Assembly (NCBI RefSeq): GCF_016773205.1
Contig: NZ_JAETWB010000014.1
Coordinates: forward strand, 1-64,000
DNA from: Belnapia arida
GTDB taxonomy: Bacteria > Pseudomonadota > Alphaproteobacteria > Acetobacterales > Acetobacteraceae
Reading direction: 5' to 3'
DNA length: 64,000 bases
In this document: in pieces, positions 34,437 to 42,232 of the stretch
Layout of the letters: each line of letters begins with the position of its first letter
Position numbering within the stretch: position 1 is the stretch's first letter
Made by a program: the position numbers and the translations under genes
The notes under the pieces: model-generated
Databases searched by the model: none
What the model saw: the letters and a program-made list of their open reading frames with translations, nothing else
What the model was told of the DNA's origin: nothing

Positions 34437-36524
34437 TTAGTGCCCCCGGCCGTCCAACCTCCGGCGATCGCGCTCCAGCCAGACCGCAGTATCGTGGAAG
34501 GCGACGCCGCCGGCGGGCGCCACCGGCTCCGCCCCCACCAGCGCGTTGATGCCGATGCCCTCGGGGAAGTCGGCGCTCGGCGAGATGCCTTCCACCGCCA
34601 GCACGCCGGGCAGCACGCCATCGAAGCGCATTGCCCGCAAGGTCAGCGCGCCGCGGGCATTGCCGATCCGCACCCGGGCGCCATCCTGGATGCCGAGCCG
34701 GTCCGCATCATCGGGGTGGATGCGGATGGTCGGCGCGCCTTCCCGCGTGCGAGAACCGGGCGTTTCGGTGAAGCTGGTGTTGAGGAAGCTCCGCGCCGGC
34801 GGGGTGATGAGGCGGAAGGGCGTCGCCGCGCTTGCATGGTCGAGCCTGTTCCAATGGCTCGGCAGTGCCGGCATCCCCTCGGCATGGGGGCCGAGCGCCG
34901 CCCAGTCGGGACGGAAGCGGAAGCGCCCGTCCGGCTGCGGGAAGCCGGCGAAGGCCTCGCCGGCCGGGATGGCATTGCCGATGGGCAGGAAGCCCGCCGT
35001 CTTCGCCGCCTCCCAGCCCACGAGGCCGGAGGCGCGCAGTGTCGCATCCAGCATGGCCTCCTCCTCCATGCCGAAGCCGGGATGCTCGGCGCCGAGCCGC
35101 GCCGCTAGGCCGCAGACCACGGCATGGTTGCTGCGCGCCTCACCCAGCGGCTCGATCACCCGCGGGCCGATGGTCAGCGCGTCATGGCCGAGGCCGAGAT
35201 AGAGGTCGCTGTGCTCGAGGAAGGTGGTCGCCGGCAGCACCACATCGGCGAAGGCCGCAGTGGGCGTCAGGAATTGCTCATGCACGGCGAGGAAGAGGTC
35301 CTGCCGCGTCAGGCCGCGCCGCACAGCGTGGCTGTCGGGCGCCACCTCGGCGCTGTTGGCGTTCTGGATCAGCATGGCGGCGACCGGCGGCCCGCCTGCC
35401 AGCGCCTCGCCGTTCAGCACCGCGCCGATGCGCGACTGGTCGAGCACGCGCACGCGCGGGTCGATCCGGTCGCTCGCCCAGGCGAGGCGGGTATCCAGCC
35501 CCCAGCCCTCCAGTGCGTAGAAGAAGGCGCCGCCGCCCTCCACGCCCCAGGCGCCGGTGAGCGCGGCGAGGCAGGAGACGGCATGCATCGTCGCCGCGCC
35601 GTTGCGGTGGCGGGTGAAGCCGACCCCCGCGCGAAGGAACATCCGCCGCGTCCTGGCATAGAGCGCACCGAGCGCGCGGATCCCGGCCGCCGGCACGCCG
35701 GTCACGCCCTCGGCCCATTCGGGGGTATGGCTGCGGAGATGCGCCTCCACCGCCGCATCCCAATCGGTATGCGCAGCGAGGAAGGCGCGGTCCGCCGCGC
35801 CGCCTTCGAGCGCGATCGCCATCAGCGCGAGGGCCAGCGCCGCATCCGTCCCCGGCCTCAGGACGATGCCGATATCCGCCGCCTCCACGCTCGGCGAGCG
35901 GTAGGCATCGACTACGACCAGCTTCGCCCCGCGCCGCTTCCGCGCCCGCTGGATGTGCGTCATCAGGTTGACCTGGGTAGAGACGGGGTTGCCGCCCCAC
36001 ATCAGGATGAGGTCTGCTTCCGCCACCCGGCGCGGGTCGGCTCCGCGGGCCGCGCCATGGCCGGCGCGCCAGCCCATCTCGGCCGGGGTGACGCAGATGG
36101 TGGATTTCTGCCGGGAATAGCCCATCACATGCCGCAGCCGGTCGAGCCCCCAGCGGCCGAGCAAGCCCATCGTGCCGCCGCTATGGTAGGGCCAGACGGC
36201 CTCCGGCCCATGCCGCGCGGCGGCGGCGCGGAAGGCCTCGGCGATGCGGTCCAGCGCCTCATCCCAGCCGATCGGGACGAAGCGGCCTTCGCCCTTGGCG
36301 CCGACGCGCAGCAGCGGCCGGGTCAACCGGTCCGGGTGATGCGTCCGCTCGGCATAGCGGGCGACCTTGGCGCAGCAGGTGCCGGCCGTGTAGTCGTAGC
36401 TGGCCGAGCCGCGCACCCGGCCGATGCGCTCCGGCGAGATGCGCTCCACTTCCAGCACGCAGGCGCTCGGGCAGTCATGCGGGCAGGCGGTGCGGATCAC
36501 GGTCGGGGCGAGGCTGCCATCCAT
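34437..36524 (-). CDS. Molybdopterin (bis-MGD) oxidoreductase of the DMSO reductase family
   Basis: 695 residues. The N-terminus carries a 4Fe-4S site CPHDCPSAC with a further Cys in GTCCAKV. The catalytic domain includes WGGNPVSTQVNLMTHIQRAR and VVVDAYRSPSVEAADIGIVL, and the C-terminal dinucleotide-binding domain ends with IRIHPDDADRLGIQDGARVR. The layout and length match the soluble, single-gene oxidoreductases annotated as anaerobic dehydrogenase / YoaE-like; the physiological substrate is unknown. No twin-arginine leader is visible, so it is probably cytosolic. No electron-transfer subunit adjoins it. It is divergent from the EcsC-like gene with 74 bases between the two starts, which must hold both promoters. 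Confidence 0.85.
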   Translation of the reverse strand: MDGSLAPTVIRTACPHDCPSACVLEVERISPERIGRVRGSASYDYTAGTCCAKVARYAERTHHPDRLTRPLLRVGAKGEGRFVPIGWDEALDRIAEAFRAAAARHGPEAVWPYHSGGTMGLLGRWGLDRLRHVMGYSRQKSTICVTPAEMGWRAGHGAARGADPRRVAEADLILMWGGNPVSTQVNLMTHIQRARKRRGAKLVVVDAYRSPSVEAADIGIVLRPGTDAALALALMAIALEGGAADRAFLAAHTDWDAAVEAHLRSHTPEWAEGVTGVPAAGIRALGALYARTRRMFLRAGVGFTRHRNGAATMHAVSCLAALTGAWGVEGGGAFFYALEGWGLDTRLAWASDRIDPRVRVLDQSRIGAVLNGEALAGGPPVAAMLIQNANSAEVAPDSHAVRRGLTRQDLFLAVHEQFLTPTAAFADVVLPATTFLEHSDLYLGLGHDALTIGPRVIEPLGEARSNHAVVCGLAARLGAEHPGFGMEEEAMLDATLRASGLVGWEAAKTAGFLPIGNAIPAGEAFAGFPQPDGRFRFRPDWAALGPHAEGMPALPSHWNRLDHASAATPFRLITPPARSFLNTSFTETPGSRTREGAPTIRIHPDDADRLGIQDGARVRIGNARGALTLRAMRFDGVLPGVLAVEGISPSADFPEGIGINALVGAEPVAPAGGVAFHDTAVWLERDRRRLDGRGH

Positions 36525-36598
36525 CCTTGCGGTCCTCCAGCGTGCAGCAATCCTGCCGGCGCGGCGAACCCGGCGCCAGCCCGGAGGTTGTTGCCGGC

Positions 36599-37402
36599 AT
36601 GAGCACGACCGAATCCACCCTTCCCATCCCCGCTAGCCTGCGCAGCGACGAGCAGGCGGCGCTCGCCGAGGCGGTGGCGATCCTCGAAGGCACCTCTCTT
36701 CCCGTCCGCCTGGCCTCGCTGGTCGGCGGTTCGGTGGAGGCGCTGAAGCGGCGCCTGCCGGAGGCGGCGCAGCGGATGATTGACGGCGCCGTTCGCCGGG
36801 CCCTGGAGGGCGCCCTCCAGGCTGCCATGCGCAGCGACCCGGCGCGCAACCCGACGCCGCTGTCCGCCGCCTGGCTGCATCGCGGGCTGCTGGCTGCCTC
36901 CGGCGCCGCGGGCGGGGCCTTTGGCCTGCCGGGGACGCTGATGGAACTGCCAGTCTCCACCACGCTGCTGCTCCGCCGCATCGCCACCATCGCAGCGGAG
37001 CAGGGGGAAGACCTTTCCGACCCGATGGTTCAGGCGGAATGCCTCAAGGTCTTCGCCCTCGGCGGGCGCGACCCGCAAGCTGAGGAGGCGGAGAGCGGCT
37101 ATTTCGCCCTGCGCATCGCGCTGGCCGAAACGTTGAAGGGCGCCGTCGGCCGCGGCTTCGGCGCGCTGCTGCCGGGTTTCCTCGGTGCCATCGCGGCGCG
37201 CTTCGGGGCACCGGTCGCGGTGAAGCTCTCCGCTCAGGCGGCGCCGGTGATCGGCGCGGCGGGCGGCGCGGCGGTGAACATCGCCTTCCTCGAGCATTTC
37301 TCCGGCATCGCCACGGCGCATTTCACTATCCGCCGGCTCGAGCGGGAGCACGGGCCGGCGCTGGTGCGGGCGGGGTACGAGGCGATCCGGCGGGCAGGCT
37401 AG
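36599..37402 (+). CDS. EcsC-family protein
   Basis: 267 residues, beginning at ATG 36599 after GGAGG. The EcsC core is visible as RLASLVGGSVEALKRRLPEA, the amphipathic glycine-rich stretch GLLAASGAAGGAFGLPGTLM, ELPVSTTLLLRRIATIAAEQG, ECLKVFALGG and, near the end, VIGAAGGAAVNIAFLEHF with IATAHFTIRRLER. The family is associated with membranes and, in Bacillus, with ABC-transporter and protease control; its role here is unknown. The gene ends RRAG followed by TAG at 37400-37402. That TAG is part of the CTAG duplicated by the insertion next to it, so the protein is unaffected. Confidence 0.85.
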   Translation: MSTTESTLPIPASLRSDEQAALAEAVAILEGTSLPVRLASLVGGSVEALKRRLPEAAQRMIDGAVRRALEGALQAAMRSDPARNPTPLSAAWLHRGLLAASGAAGGAFGLPGTLMELPVSTTLLLRRIATIAAEQGEDLSDPMVQAECLKVFALGGRDPQAEEAESGYFALRIALAETLKGAVGRGFGALLPGFLGAIAARFGAPVAVKLSAQAAPVIGAAGGAAVNIAFLEHFSGIATAHFTIRRLEREHGPALVRAGYEAIRRAG

Positions 37403-37419
37403 GGCCTGTTGACGTTCAG
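37403..37419 (+). repeat. Left terminal inverted repeat of the composite unit
   Basis: GGCCTGTTGACGTTCAG immediately after CTAG. It matches the right end at 40568-40584 perfectly in inverted orientation, and the inner IS end at 38221-38237 imperfectly. Confidence 0.9.
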
Positions 37420-37468
37420 GATTCCCGCTGCTGTCCAATCGTGAATTGAGTTCTGCTTCGGCGGAGTG

Positions 37469-38224
37469 ATGACTGGGATGGATCAGGGTCGGTTTGTGGT
37501 CAGCGATGTGGTTTGGGCGAAGGTTGCCTCGGTGCTGCCGGGTAAGGCGACGGACCCGGGAGCGACTGGCAGGGACAATTGGCTGTTCCTAGAGGCGGTG
37601 CTTTGGCGCGTGCGGACGGGATCGCCGTGGCGTGACCTGCCGAATGAGTACGGTCGCTGGAACAGCGTGTTCCAACGGTTCCGCCGCTGGGTGCGGGCCG
37701 GGGTTTTCGAGCGGCCGTTCGAGCAGGTGTCGAACGAGCCGGATTTGAGTACGCCCAGATCGACGGCACCATCGTCTCCGCGTACTAGAAGGCGAGTGGC
37801 GCAAAAGGGGACTCAGAATCAGGCCATCGGCCGCTCGCGCGGCGAGCTGACCACCAAGATCGTCGCCATGGTCGATGCGTTCGGCAACCTAGTGCGCTTC
37901 GTCCTGCTGCCCGGTCAGCGGCACGATAGCGTCGGCGTGCAACCGCCGATCGAGGGCATCGCCTTCGGCGCTCTGCTCGGCGACAAGGCCTTCTGGCTCA
38001 GGGCCGACCTCGACGGTCGTGGTGCCACCGCCGTAATCCCACCCAGGACCAACCGCAAAACCGCTACCAGCTTCGACCACGATATGTACCGCTGGCGCCA
38101 CTGGATCGAGAACACCTTCGCCAAGCTGAAAGAGTTGAGAGCCGTCGTCACCCGCCATGACAAGACCGACGCCAGCTACGCCGCCACCATCTATCTCGCG
38201 GCCGCGGTTGTCGCATCACGCTGA
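37469..38224 (+). pseudogene. IS5-family transposase, inactivated
   Basis: The frame runs through from ATG 37469 but is not a working transposase. The N-terminus is normal (FLEAVLWRVRTGSPWRDLPN, then WNSVFQRFRRW). At 37740-37800 the catalytic stretch EYAQIDGTIVSA, with the first Asp, is displaced into another frame that also contains a TAG, while the read frame gives unrelated text (STPRSTAPSSPRTRR). Reading then returns to GTQNQAIGRSRGELTTKIVA and LVRFVLLPGQRHDS. The GDKAFDxDWLR motif with the second Asp is shortened to GDKAFWLR. The end WRHWIENTFAKLKELRAVVT, with the catalytic Glu, is intact. Paired frameshifts and a small deletion therefore remove two of three catalytic residues, and the unit could move only with help in trans. 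Confidence 0.85.
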
Positions 38225-38291
38225 ACGTTAGCAGGCAGATCACCTCACTGGTCCGCGCCACGGCCCCGTCGCAGGTCGAAGGTGCAGGCCG

Positions 38292-38696
38292 TCACCTCTC
38301 GGCGGTCAACGCCGTCACCGCGGTGACCAGTACATCGGGGTCGAAGGGCTTGGGCAGGACCGGCGCGGCCATGTGCCCGCCAGTGTCGCAGTTCTCGCCG
38401 TAGCCGGTGGCGATCAGGAACGGAATGCCACTGGCGCAGAGCTTGTCGGCGACTGGGATGGCAATCTCTCCACCCAGATTAAGGTCCAGCACCGCGGCGT
38501 CGACGGCACCATCAACCTGCGCCTCGTCGATCAGACGAAGCGCATCGTAAACGGTAGCGGCAGGCCCGACGATCTTGGCGCCTTTGTCGAGCAGGGTATC
38601 CTCAACCAGCATGGACACCAGCGCCTCGTCTTCGACGACAAGGACCCGCTTGCCGGTGAGCTTGGCCAAGACCCCGAGAGAACTTTCTACGCCCAT
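38292..38696 (-). CDS. Single-domain response regulator
   Basis: 134 residues consisting of one receiver domain: acidic pair in VLVVEDEALVSML, phospho-acceptor Asp in DAAVLDLNLGG, Thr/Tyr switch region LIATGYGENCD, and conserved Lys in VLPKPFDPD. There is no output domain, so it acts as a phosphate relay, sink or protein-binding switch. AGGAGGG lies 9 bases before the ATG at 38696; the upstream start at 38750 is less likely. Receivers of this subtype are common in Rhizobiales and Acetobacteraceae, often paired with HWE kinases, but no kinase travels in this unit. It is the promoter-distal gene behind the two Crp/Fnr genes. Confidence 0.88.
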   Translation of the reverse strand: MGVESSLGVLAKLTGKRVLVVEDEALVSMLVEDTLLDKGAKIVGPAATVYDALRLIDEAQVDGAVDAAVLDLNLGGEIAIPVADKLCASGIPFLIATGYGENCDTGGHMAAPVLPKPFDPDVLVTAVTALTAER

Positions 38697-38840
38697 GGAC
38701 GCCACCCTCCTTGCTCGGGCTTCGTTGGGCCGGGCCGTGATGGGGGCCACCGCGCTCGGGAAGCATCAGGCATCCATAACTGCCGCGGCGCGCCCGTCCG
38801 TCCGGTTTCGAACGGCGGGCCGGGGAGAGGGATGCGGCAC

Positions 38841-39581
38841 CTAGCCGGGCGGCGCGCGGCCGGACCCGCCGAGCAGGCGGGTGAACTCGCGCCGCACGGC
38901 GTGATAGCACTCGCAACTCGCCGCTTCGAGGCCGGGCTGGTCGGTGACCTGCATCCGGCCCCGGGCGTAGCGGATCAGCCCGGCTTTTTGCAGGACGCCC
39001 GCGGCCAGCGAGACCCCGGGGCGGCGCACGCCCAGCATCATCGACATGAACTCGTGCGTTATCGGGAACTCGTCGCTGTCCGCGCGGTCACGGGCGGACA
39101 GCAACCAGCGTGCGAGGCGCTGCTCGATGGGGTGGCGCGCGTTGCACGCCGCCGTAAGGGTAACCTGGGCCTGGAAGGCCAGGGCGTAGCGCAGCAACAG
39201 GCTACGGAAGGCCGCGCTCTCCCTCATGGCGGTGCCCAGCGCCGCCGCGCCAAGCCGTAGCGCCGTGCCCTCCATCTGCACCCTGGCCTCGGTGACCGAG
39301 CGGTTGTCGCCAAACAGCAGAGGCAAGCCGACCAGCCCCTCCCGGCCCGCAAGACCGACCTCGACCTGATCGCCGCCTTCCAGCGTGGCCAGCAGCGACA
39401 CCATGCCGCTCTCGATGAACAACACGGCGTCCAACGCGCCGTCCGCCGGGTAGAGGGTCTTGTCGAAAGGGAGTTCGACTGGCCGCAAGTTGGGGCGCAG
39501 CCACGCCAAGTCCTCGGGCGGCAGCGCCGCCAGCAGGCTGTTTCGCAATCGTTCCGCGGGGGGGGGGGTGCCAGAGGACAT
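38841..39581 (-). CDS. Crp/Fnr-family transcriptional regulator (copy A)
   Basis: 246 residues. The N-terminal cyclic-nucleotide-binding-like domain reads DAVLFIESGMVSLLATLEGG, then VGLAGREGLVGLPLLFGDNR; it lacks the Cys residues of Fnr and a clear cAMP phosphate cassette, so the ligand is unknown. The C-terminal winged helix is EFMSMMLGVRRPGVSLAAGV with LQKAGLIRYARGRMQVTD. It is strongly similar along its whole length to copy B just upstream, so the pair is a tandem duplication. The start codon is followed by an 11-base C tract (codons 5-8), see findings. A ten-residue motif (GLEAASCECY) near the C-terminus is shared by both copies. Confidence 0.88.
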   Translation of the reverse strand: MSSGTPPPAERLRNSLLAALPPEDLAWLRPNLRPVELPFDKTLYPADGALDAVLFIESGMVSLLATLEGGDQVEVGLAGREGLVGLPLLFGDNRSVTEARVQMEGTALRLGAAALGTAMRESAAFRSLLLRYALAFQAQVTLTAACNARHPIEQRLARWLLSARDRADSDEFPITHEFMSMMLGVRRPGVSLAAGVLQKAGLIRYARGRMQVTDQPGLEAASCECYHAVRREFTRLLGGSGRAPPG

Positions 39582-39655
39582 GCGGCCAATCTGCTCCGCC
39601 GCGGTGCGGCGTCTGTTTGATGGCAGACGGTGGGTCGGAAAAAGCGGCGCGCGGC

Positions 39656-40396
39656 CTAGCCGCGACGCACCGCGCCGCCGGTCCCGAGCAGACGGGCGAA
39701 CTCCCGCCTGGCCACGTGATAGCACTCGCAGGACGCGGCTTCGAGGCCGGGCCGGTCGGTGATCTCCATCTGGCCCCGGGCGTAGCGGATCAGCCCGGCC
39801 TTTTGCAGCACCCCGGCCGCCACCGACAGGGCGGGGCGGCGCACGCCTAGCATGGCGGACAGGAAGTCGTGCGTCATGGGAAACTCGTCGCCGTCCGCGC
39901 GGTCGTGGGCGGTGAGCAGCCAGCGGGCGAGGCGCTGCTCGACGATGTGGAAGGTGTTGCACGCGGCGGTCAGGCTCACCTGCGTGTTGAAGGCCATGGC
40001 ATAGCGCAGCAGCAGCGCCCGCAGCGCCGCGCTCTCCCCCATCCCGTCGCGGAGCGCCGCCGCATCCAGCCGCAACGCCGTTCCCTCCTGCTGCACCTTG
40101 GCCTCCACCAGGGAGCGGTCGTCGTCGAGAACGAGGGGGAGGCCGATCAGTCCTTCGCGGCCAACGATGCCGACTTCCACTTGCCCGTCATCTTCCAGGG
40201 TGGCCAGCAGCGACACCATGCCAGACTCGGGAAACAGCACAGCGTCCACCTCCCCACCCGCCGGGGTGAGGGTTTCTTCGAACCGAAGCTCGACGGCAGA
40301 CAAGTTGGGCCGCAGCCGGGCCAGATCCTCGGGCGGCAGCGCCGCAAGTAGGCCGTTGCGGATAGGGACAGACAGGTCTTGTCGAAATGCAGTCAG
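39656..40396 (-). CDS. Crp/Fnr-family transcriptional regulator (copy B)
   Basis: The closest relative of copy A in the window: same order and nearly the same words (AVLFPESGMVSLLATLEDDG, VGIVGREGLIGLPLVLDDDR, winged helix MLGVRRPALSVAAGVLQKAG, GLEAASCECYHVARREFARL). The start is unclear. The frame is open up to an ATG at 40558, but that would place the first 20 codons in IS-end DNA. By alignment with copy A the protein should begin near 40396, where a CTG stands 8 bases after GAGGAG. I adopt 40396 with low certainty about the start and high certainty about the gene. It is the promoter-proximal gene of the passenger block. Confidence 0.82.
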   Translation of the reverse strand: MTAFRQDLSVPIRNGLLAALPPEDLARLRPNLSAVELRFEETLTPAGGEVDAVLFPESGMVSLLATLEDDGQVEVGIVGREGLIGLPLVLDDDRSLVEAKVQQEGTALRLDAAALRDGMGESAALRALLLRYAMAFNTQVSLTAACNTFHIVEQRLARWLLTAHDRADGDEFPMTHDFLSAMLGVRRPALSVAAGVLQKAGLIRYARGQMEITDRPGLEAASCECYHVARREFARLLGTGGAVRRG

Positions 40397-40530
40397 GAGA
40401 CGGCTCCTCGCACAAGTGTGGCGGGAGCGCTCGTCTCTCTCAGCCGCCCGCGGCCGGGGTCCGTGCAGGCGATGATTCAGATTTGGGGATGGGCCTGGGC
40501 GCTTGCAACAGGAAGGCAGAACCTGTCCGG

Positions 40531-40584
40531 CCACCATCCATCTCGTGGCGGCCATCATCGCGTCACGCTGAACGTCAACAGGCC
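40531..40584 (+). repeat. Right end of the composite unit: 3' end of a second IS5-type copy
   Basis: The stretch encodes ATIHLVAAIIASR and a stop, like the last residues of the left IS transposase (ATIYLAAAVVASR), and runs into the perfect 17-bp terminal repeat at 40568-40584. Homology to the left copy starts abruptly at about 40531. Its end repeat matches the outer left end better than the left copy's own inner end does. Confidence 0.75.
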
Positions 40585-40974
40585 CTAGCCTTTATCGGCG
40601 AATTCCGGCTCCTCGAAGACCTCGCGGGCAACGCGGAAGGCCTCGCCCGCCGCCGGGACGCCGGCATAGATGCAGAGCTGGAGGAAGACCTCCTGGATCT
40701 CTGCTCGCGTCACGCCATTGGCCAGCGCGCCGCGGAGATGGATCCTCAGCTCGTTCGGCTTGCCGAGGGCAGCCAGCATGGCGAGGTTGACGAGGCTGCG
40801 GTCACGCCGCGGCAGACCCGGACGGCCCCAGACCTCGCCCCAGCAATAGCGCAGCGCCAGCTCTTGGAAGGGGCGATCGAAGTCGGTTGCGCCGTCCAGC
40901 GCCGCCTCCGACCGGGCCTCGCCGATCACCTCGCCTCGGATGCGTTTGCCCGTCTCGAGCAGGTCGTCCGCCAT
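40585..40974 (-). CDS. Carboxymuconolactone decarboxylase family protein
   Basis: 129 residues, of the PcaC-like kind: FQELALRYCWGEVWGRPGL, then RSLVNLAMLAALGKPNELRI with HLRGALANGVTRAEIQEVFL and CIYAGVPAAGEAFR. PcaC decarboxylates 4-carboxymuconolactone in the protocatechuate branch of the beta-ketoadipate pathway. No other pca gene is near, so the true role may be a relative. The redox CxxC of AhpD is absent. GGAGGG lies 7 bases before ATG 40974. The stop TAG (40587-40585) lies within the CTAG target duplication of the adjacent insertion. Confidence 0.85.
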   Translation of the reverse strand: MADDLLETGKRIRGEVIGEARSEAALDGATDFDRPFQELALRYCWGEVWGRPGLPRRDRSLVNLAMLAALGKPNELRIHLRGALANGVTRAEIQEVFLQLCIYAGVPAAGEAFRVAREVFEEPEFADKG

Positions 40975-41045
40975 CGTCATCCCTCCGTGCCATCGCCGGG
41001 CCTCAACCCATGCTAAGCGCCTCGCCACGGAACGAGGAGAGTGAG

Positions 41046-42167
41046 ATGCAGCAGGCGGAGCCGAAGGTGGTGTCGGGGCAGGTGGTCGCGCTCAGGCTCT
41101 TCGACCTGGCCTATGAGATCGACCTGCGGCGCGCCGAGGCGCTCTGGGCCAGCCGGGCGCAGGGCAGCGGCGTGCGCAGCCGCTTGGTCGGCACCTCGCC
41201 CAAGGCGGTGTCCTTCGGCGTGCCGCCGCTGGCGCTCGATCTCGGGCCGGTGGAGGTGGTCATCGAAGGCCGGCCGGTCACCGCGGCGGCGGGTGTCCGC
41301 CTCTACGATTTCGGCATCGCCGCGCTGGCGCTGCGCCTACCGGCCACCGATCTCGGCTGGGCCGCCTTCACCGCGCTGGTGAACGGGACGGACCGCGCCA
41401 TCGGCCCCGCCGCAGAGGCACCGGTCTGGGAGGGGCTGCTCGGCCGGTTGCGCGGCTTGCTGGCCGAGGCGCTCGACCGCCCGACCGCGGCGCCCCTGCA
41501 GGAAGACTACCTGCTTGCCATCGTCGATGCCTTCGACCGGCCGATGACGGCCGAGGCGCTGGTGCAGACGCTCGACCTCGTTCCGCTGCTCTCCGGCGAG
41601 GAGCGCCCGCTCTCCGAGGGCGCACGGCGGGACCTGCTGCGCCAGCGCTTCTCCTACCACCCGGACGACCTGGTGGTGCTGACCTGGGACCGTGCCTTCA
41701 TCCATGAGCCGCAGCGTGAGACCGACGTCGCCGACGTGCTGGAGATGGCGAATGCCCAGCTGCTGGAGTTGCGCGGCTACGACGAGATGCTGGATGACGA
41801 GCTGCCGCGCATGCGCGGGATGGTGGAGGCGGCGCGGCGGCGGACGAACCTGCTCGCCTCCCGCCGCTATGCGCGCCTCGCCCGCGGACTGCACGCGCTG
41901 GTCGCCGAGGTGACGGAGCTGACCGAGCGCGTCGACAATGCACTGCAGGTCACGGAGGACGTCTATCTTGCCCGCGTCTATGCCGCGGCGATGGAGCAGT
42001 TCCGCGTGCCCAATGTCGGCGCCGCGGTGGACCGCAAGCTGGCGATCATCCGCGACACCTACACCGCGCTTCATGGCGAGGCGGCGAGCGGCCGGGCGGA
42101 ACTGCTAGAAACCGCGATCCTGCTGCTGATCGCGGTGGAGATCGTGCTGTCGCTGGTGCGGTACTGA
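41046..42167 (+). CDS. Membrane-anchored protein with RMD1/DUF155-like architecture
   Basis: 373 residues from ATG 41046 (GAGGAG upstream). The N-terminal half is alpha/beta (VVALRLFDLAYEIDLRRAEA, VRLYDFGIAALALRLP). The middle contains YLLAIVDAFDRPMTAEALVQ, and the C-terminal 150 residues are long helices ending in a single hydrophobic segment at the terminus (LLETAILLLIAVEIVLSLV). This order, an alpha/beta domain, coiled region, then a tail anchor after a R-A-E-L-L-E-type helix, is that of the RMD1/RMND1 (DUF155) family, whose members act at membranes in mitochondria and bacteria. The match is by layout rather than by a diagnostic motif. It is divergent from the decarboxylase gene, with 71 bases between the starts. 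Confidence 0.6.
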   Translation: MQQAEPKVVSGQVVALRLFDLAYEIDLRRAEALWASRAQGSGVRSRLVGTSPKAVSFGVPPLALDLGPVEVVIEGRPVTAAAGVRLYDFGIAALALRLPATDLGWAAFTALVNGTDRAIGPAAEAPVWEGLLGRLRGLLAEALDRPTAAPLQEDYLLAIVDAFDRPMTAEALVQTLDLVPLLSGEERPLSEGARRDLLRQRFSYHPDDLVVLTWDRAFIHEPQRETDVADVLEMANAQLLELRGYDEMLDDELPRMRGMVEAARRRTNLLASRRYARLARGLHALVAEVTELTERVDNALQVTEDVYLARVYAAAMEQFRVPNVGAAVDRKLAIIRDTYTALHGEAASGRAELLETAILLLIAVEIVLSLVRY

Positions 42168-42232
42168 GAGGCACGCGGCTCTGCCCCGCCCGGGCCAGGA
42201 GATCCGGCCGGAGCTGCGCGTGATGGCTGGCG

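Larger units (their letters stand above)
37399..40588. mobile_element. 3.2-kb IS5-like composite unit carrying a response regulator and two Crp/Fnr genes
   Basis: The segment is bounded by perfect 17-bp inverted repeats (GGCCTGTTGACGTTCAG at 37403-37419, its complement at 40568-40584) and flanked by CTAG on both sides (37399-37402, 40585-40588), the 4-bp target duplication expected for some IS5-family elements. Inside are a complete but mutated IS copy (37403 to about 38237, inner end with an imperfect repeat CTGAACGTTAGCAGGC), three regulatory genes on the minus strand, and about 54 bases of a second IS 3' end. Removing one CTAG and the insert restores GGCTAGCC, in which the two flanking convergent genes would share their stop codons. 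This is direct evidence of insertion of the whole unit as one block. Confidence 0.8.
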
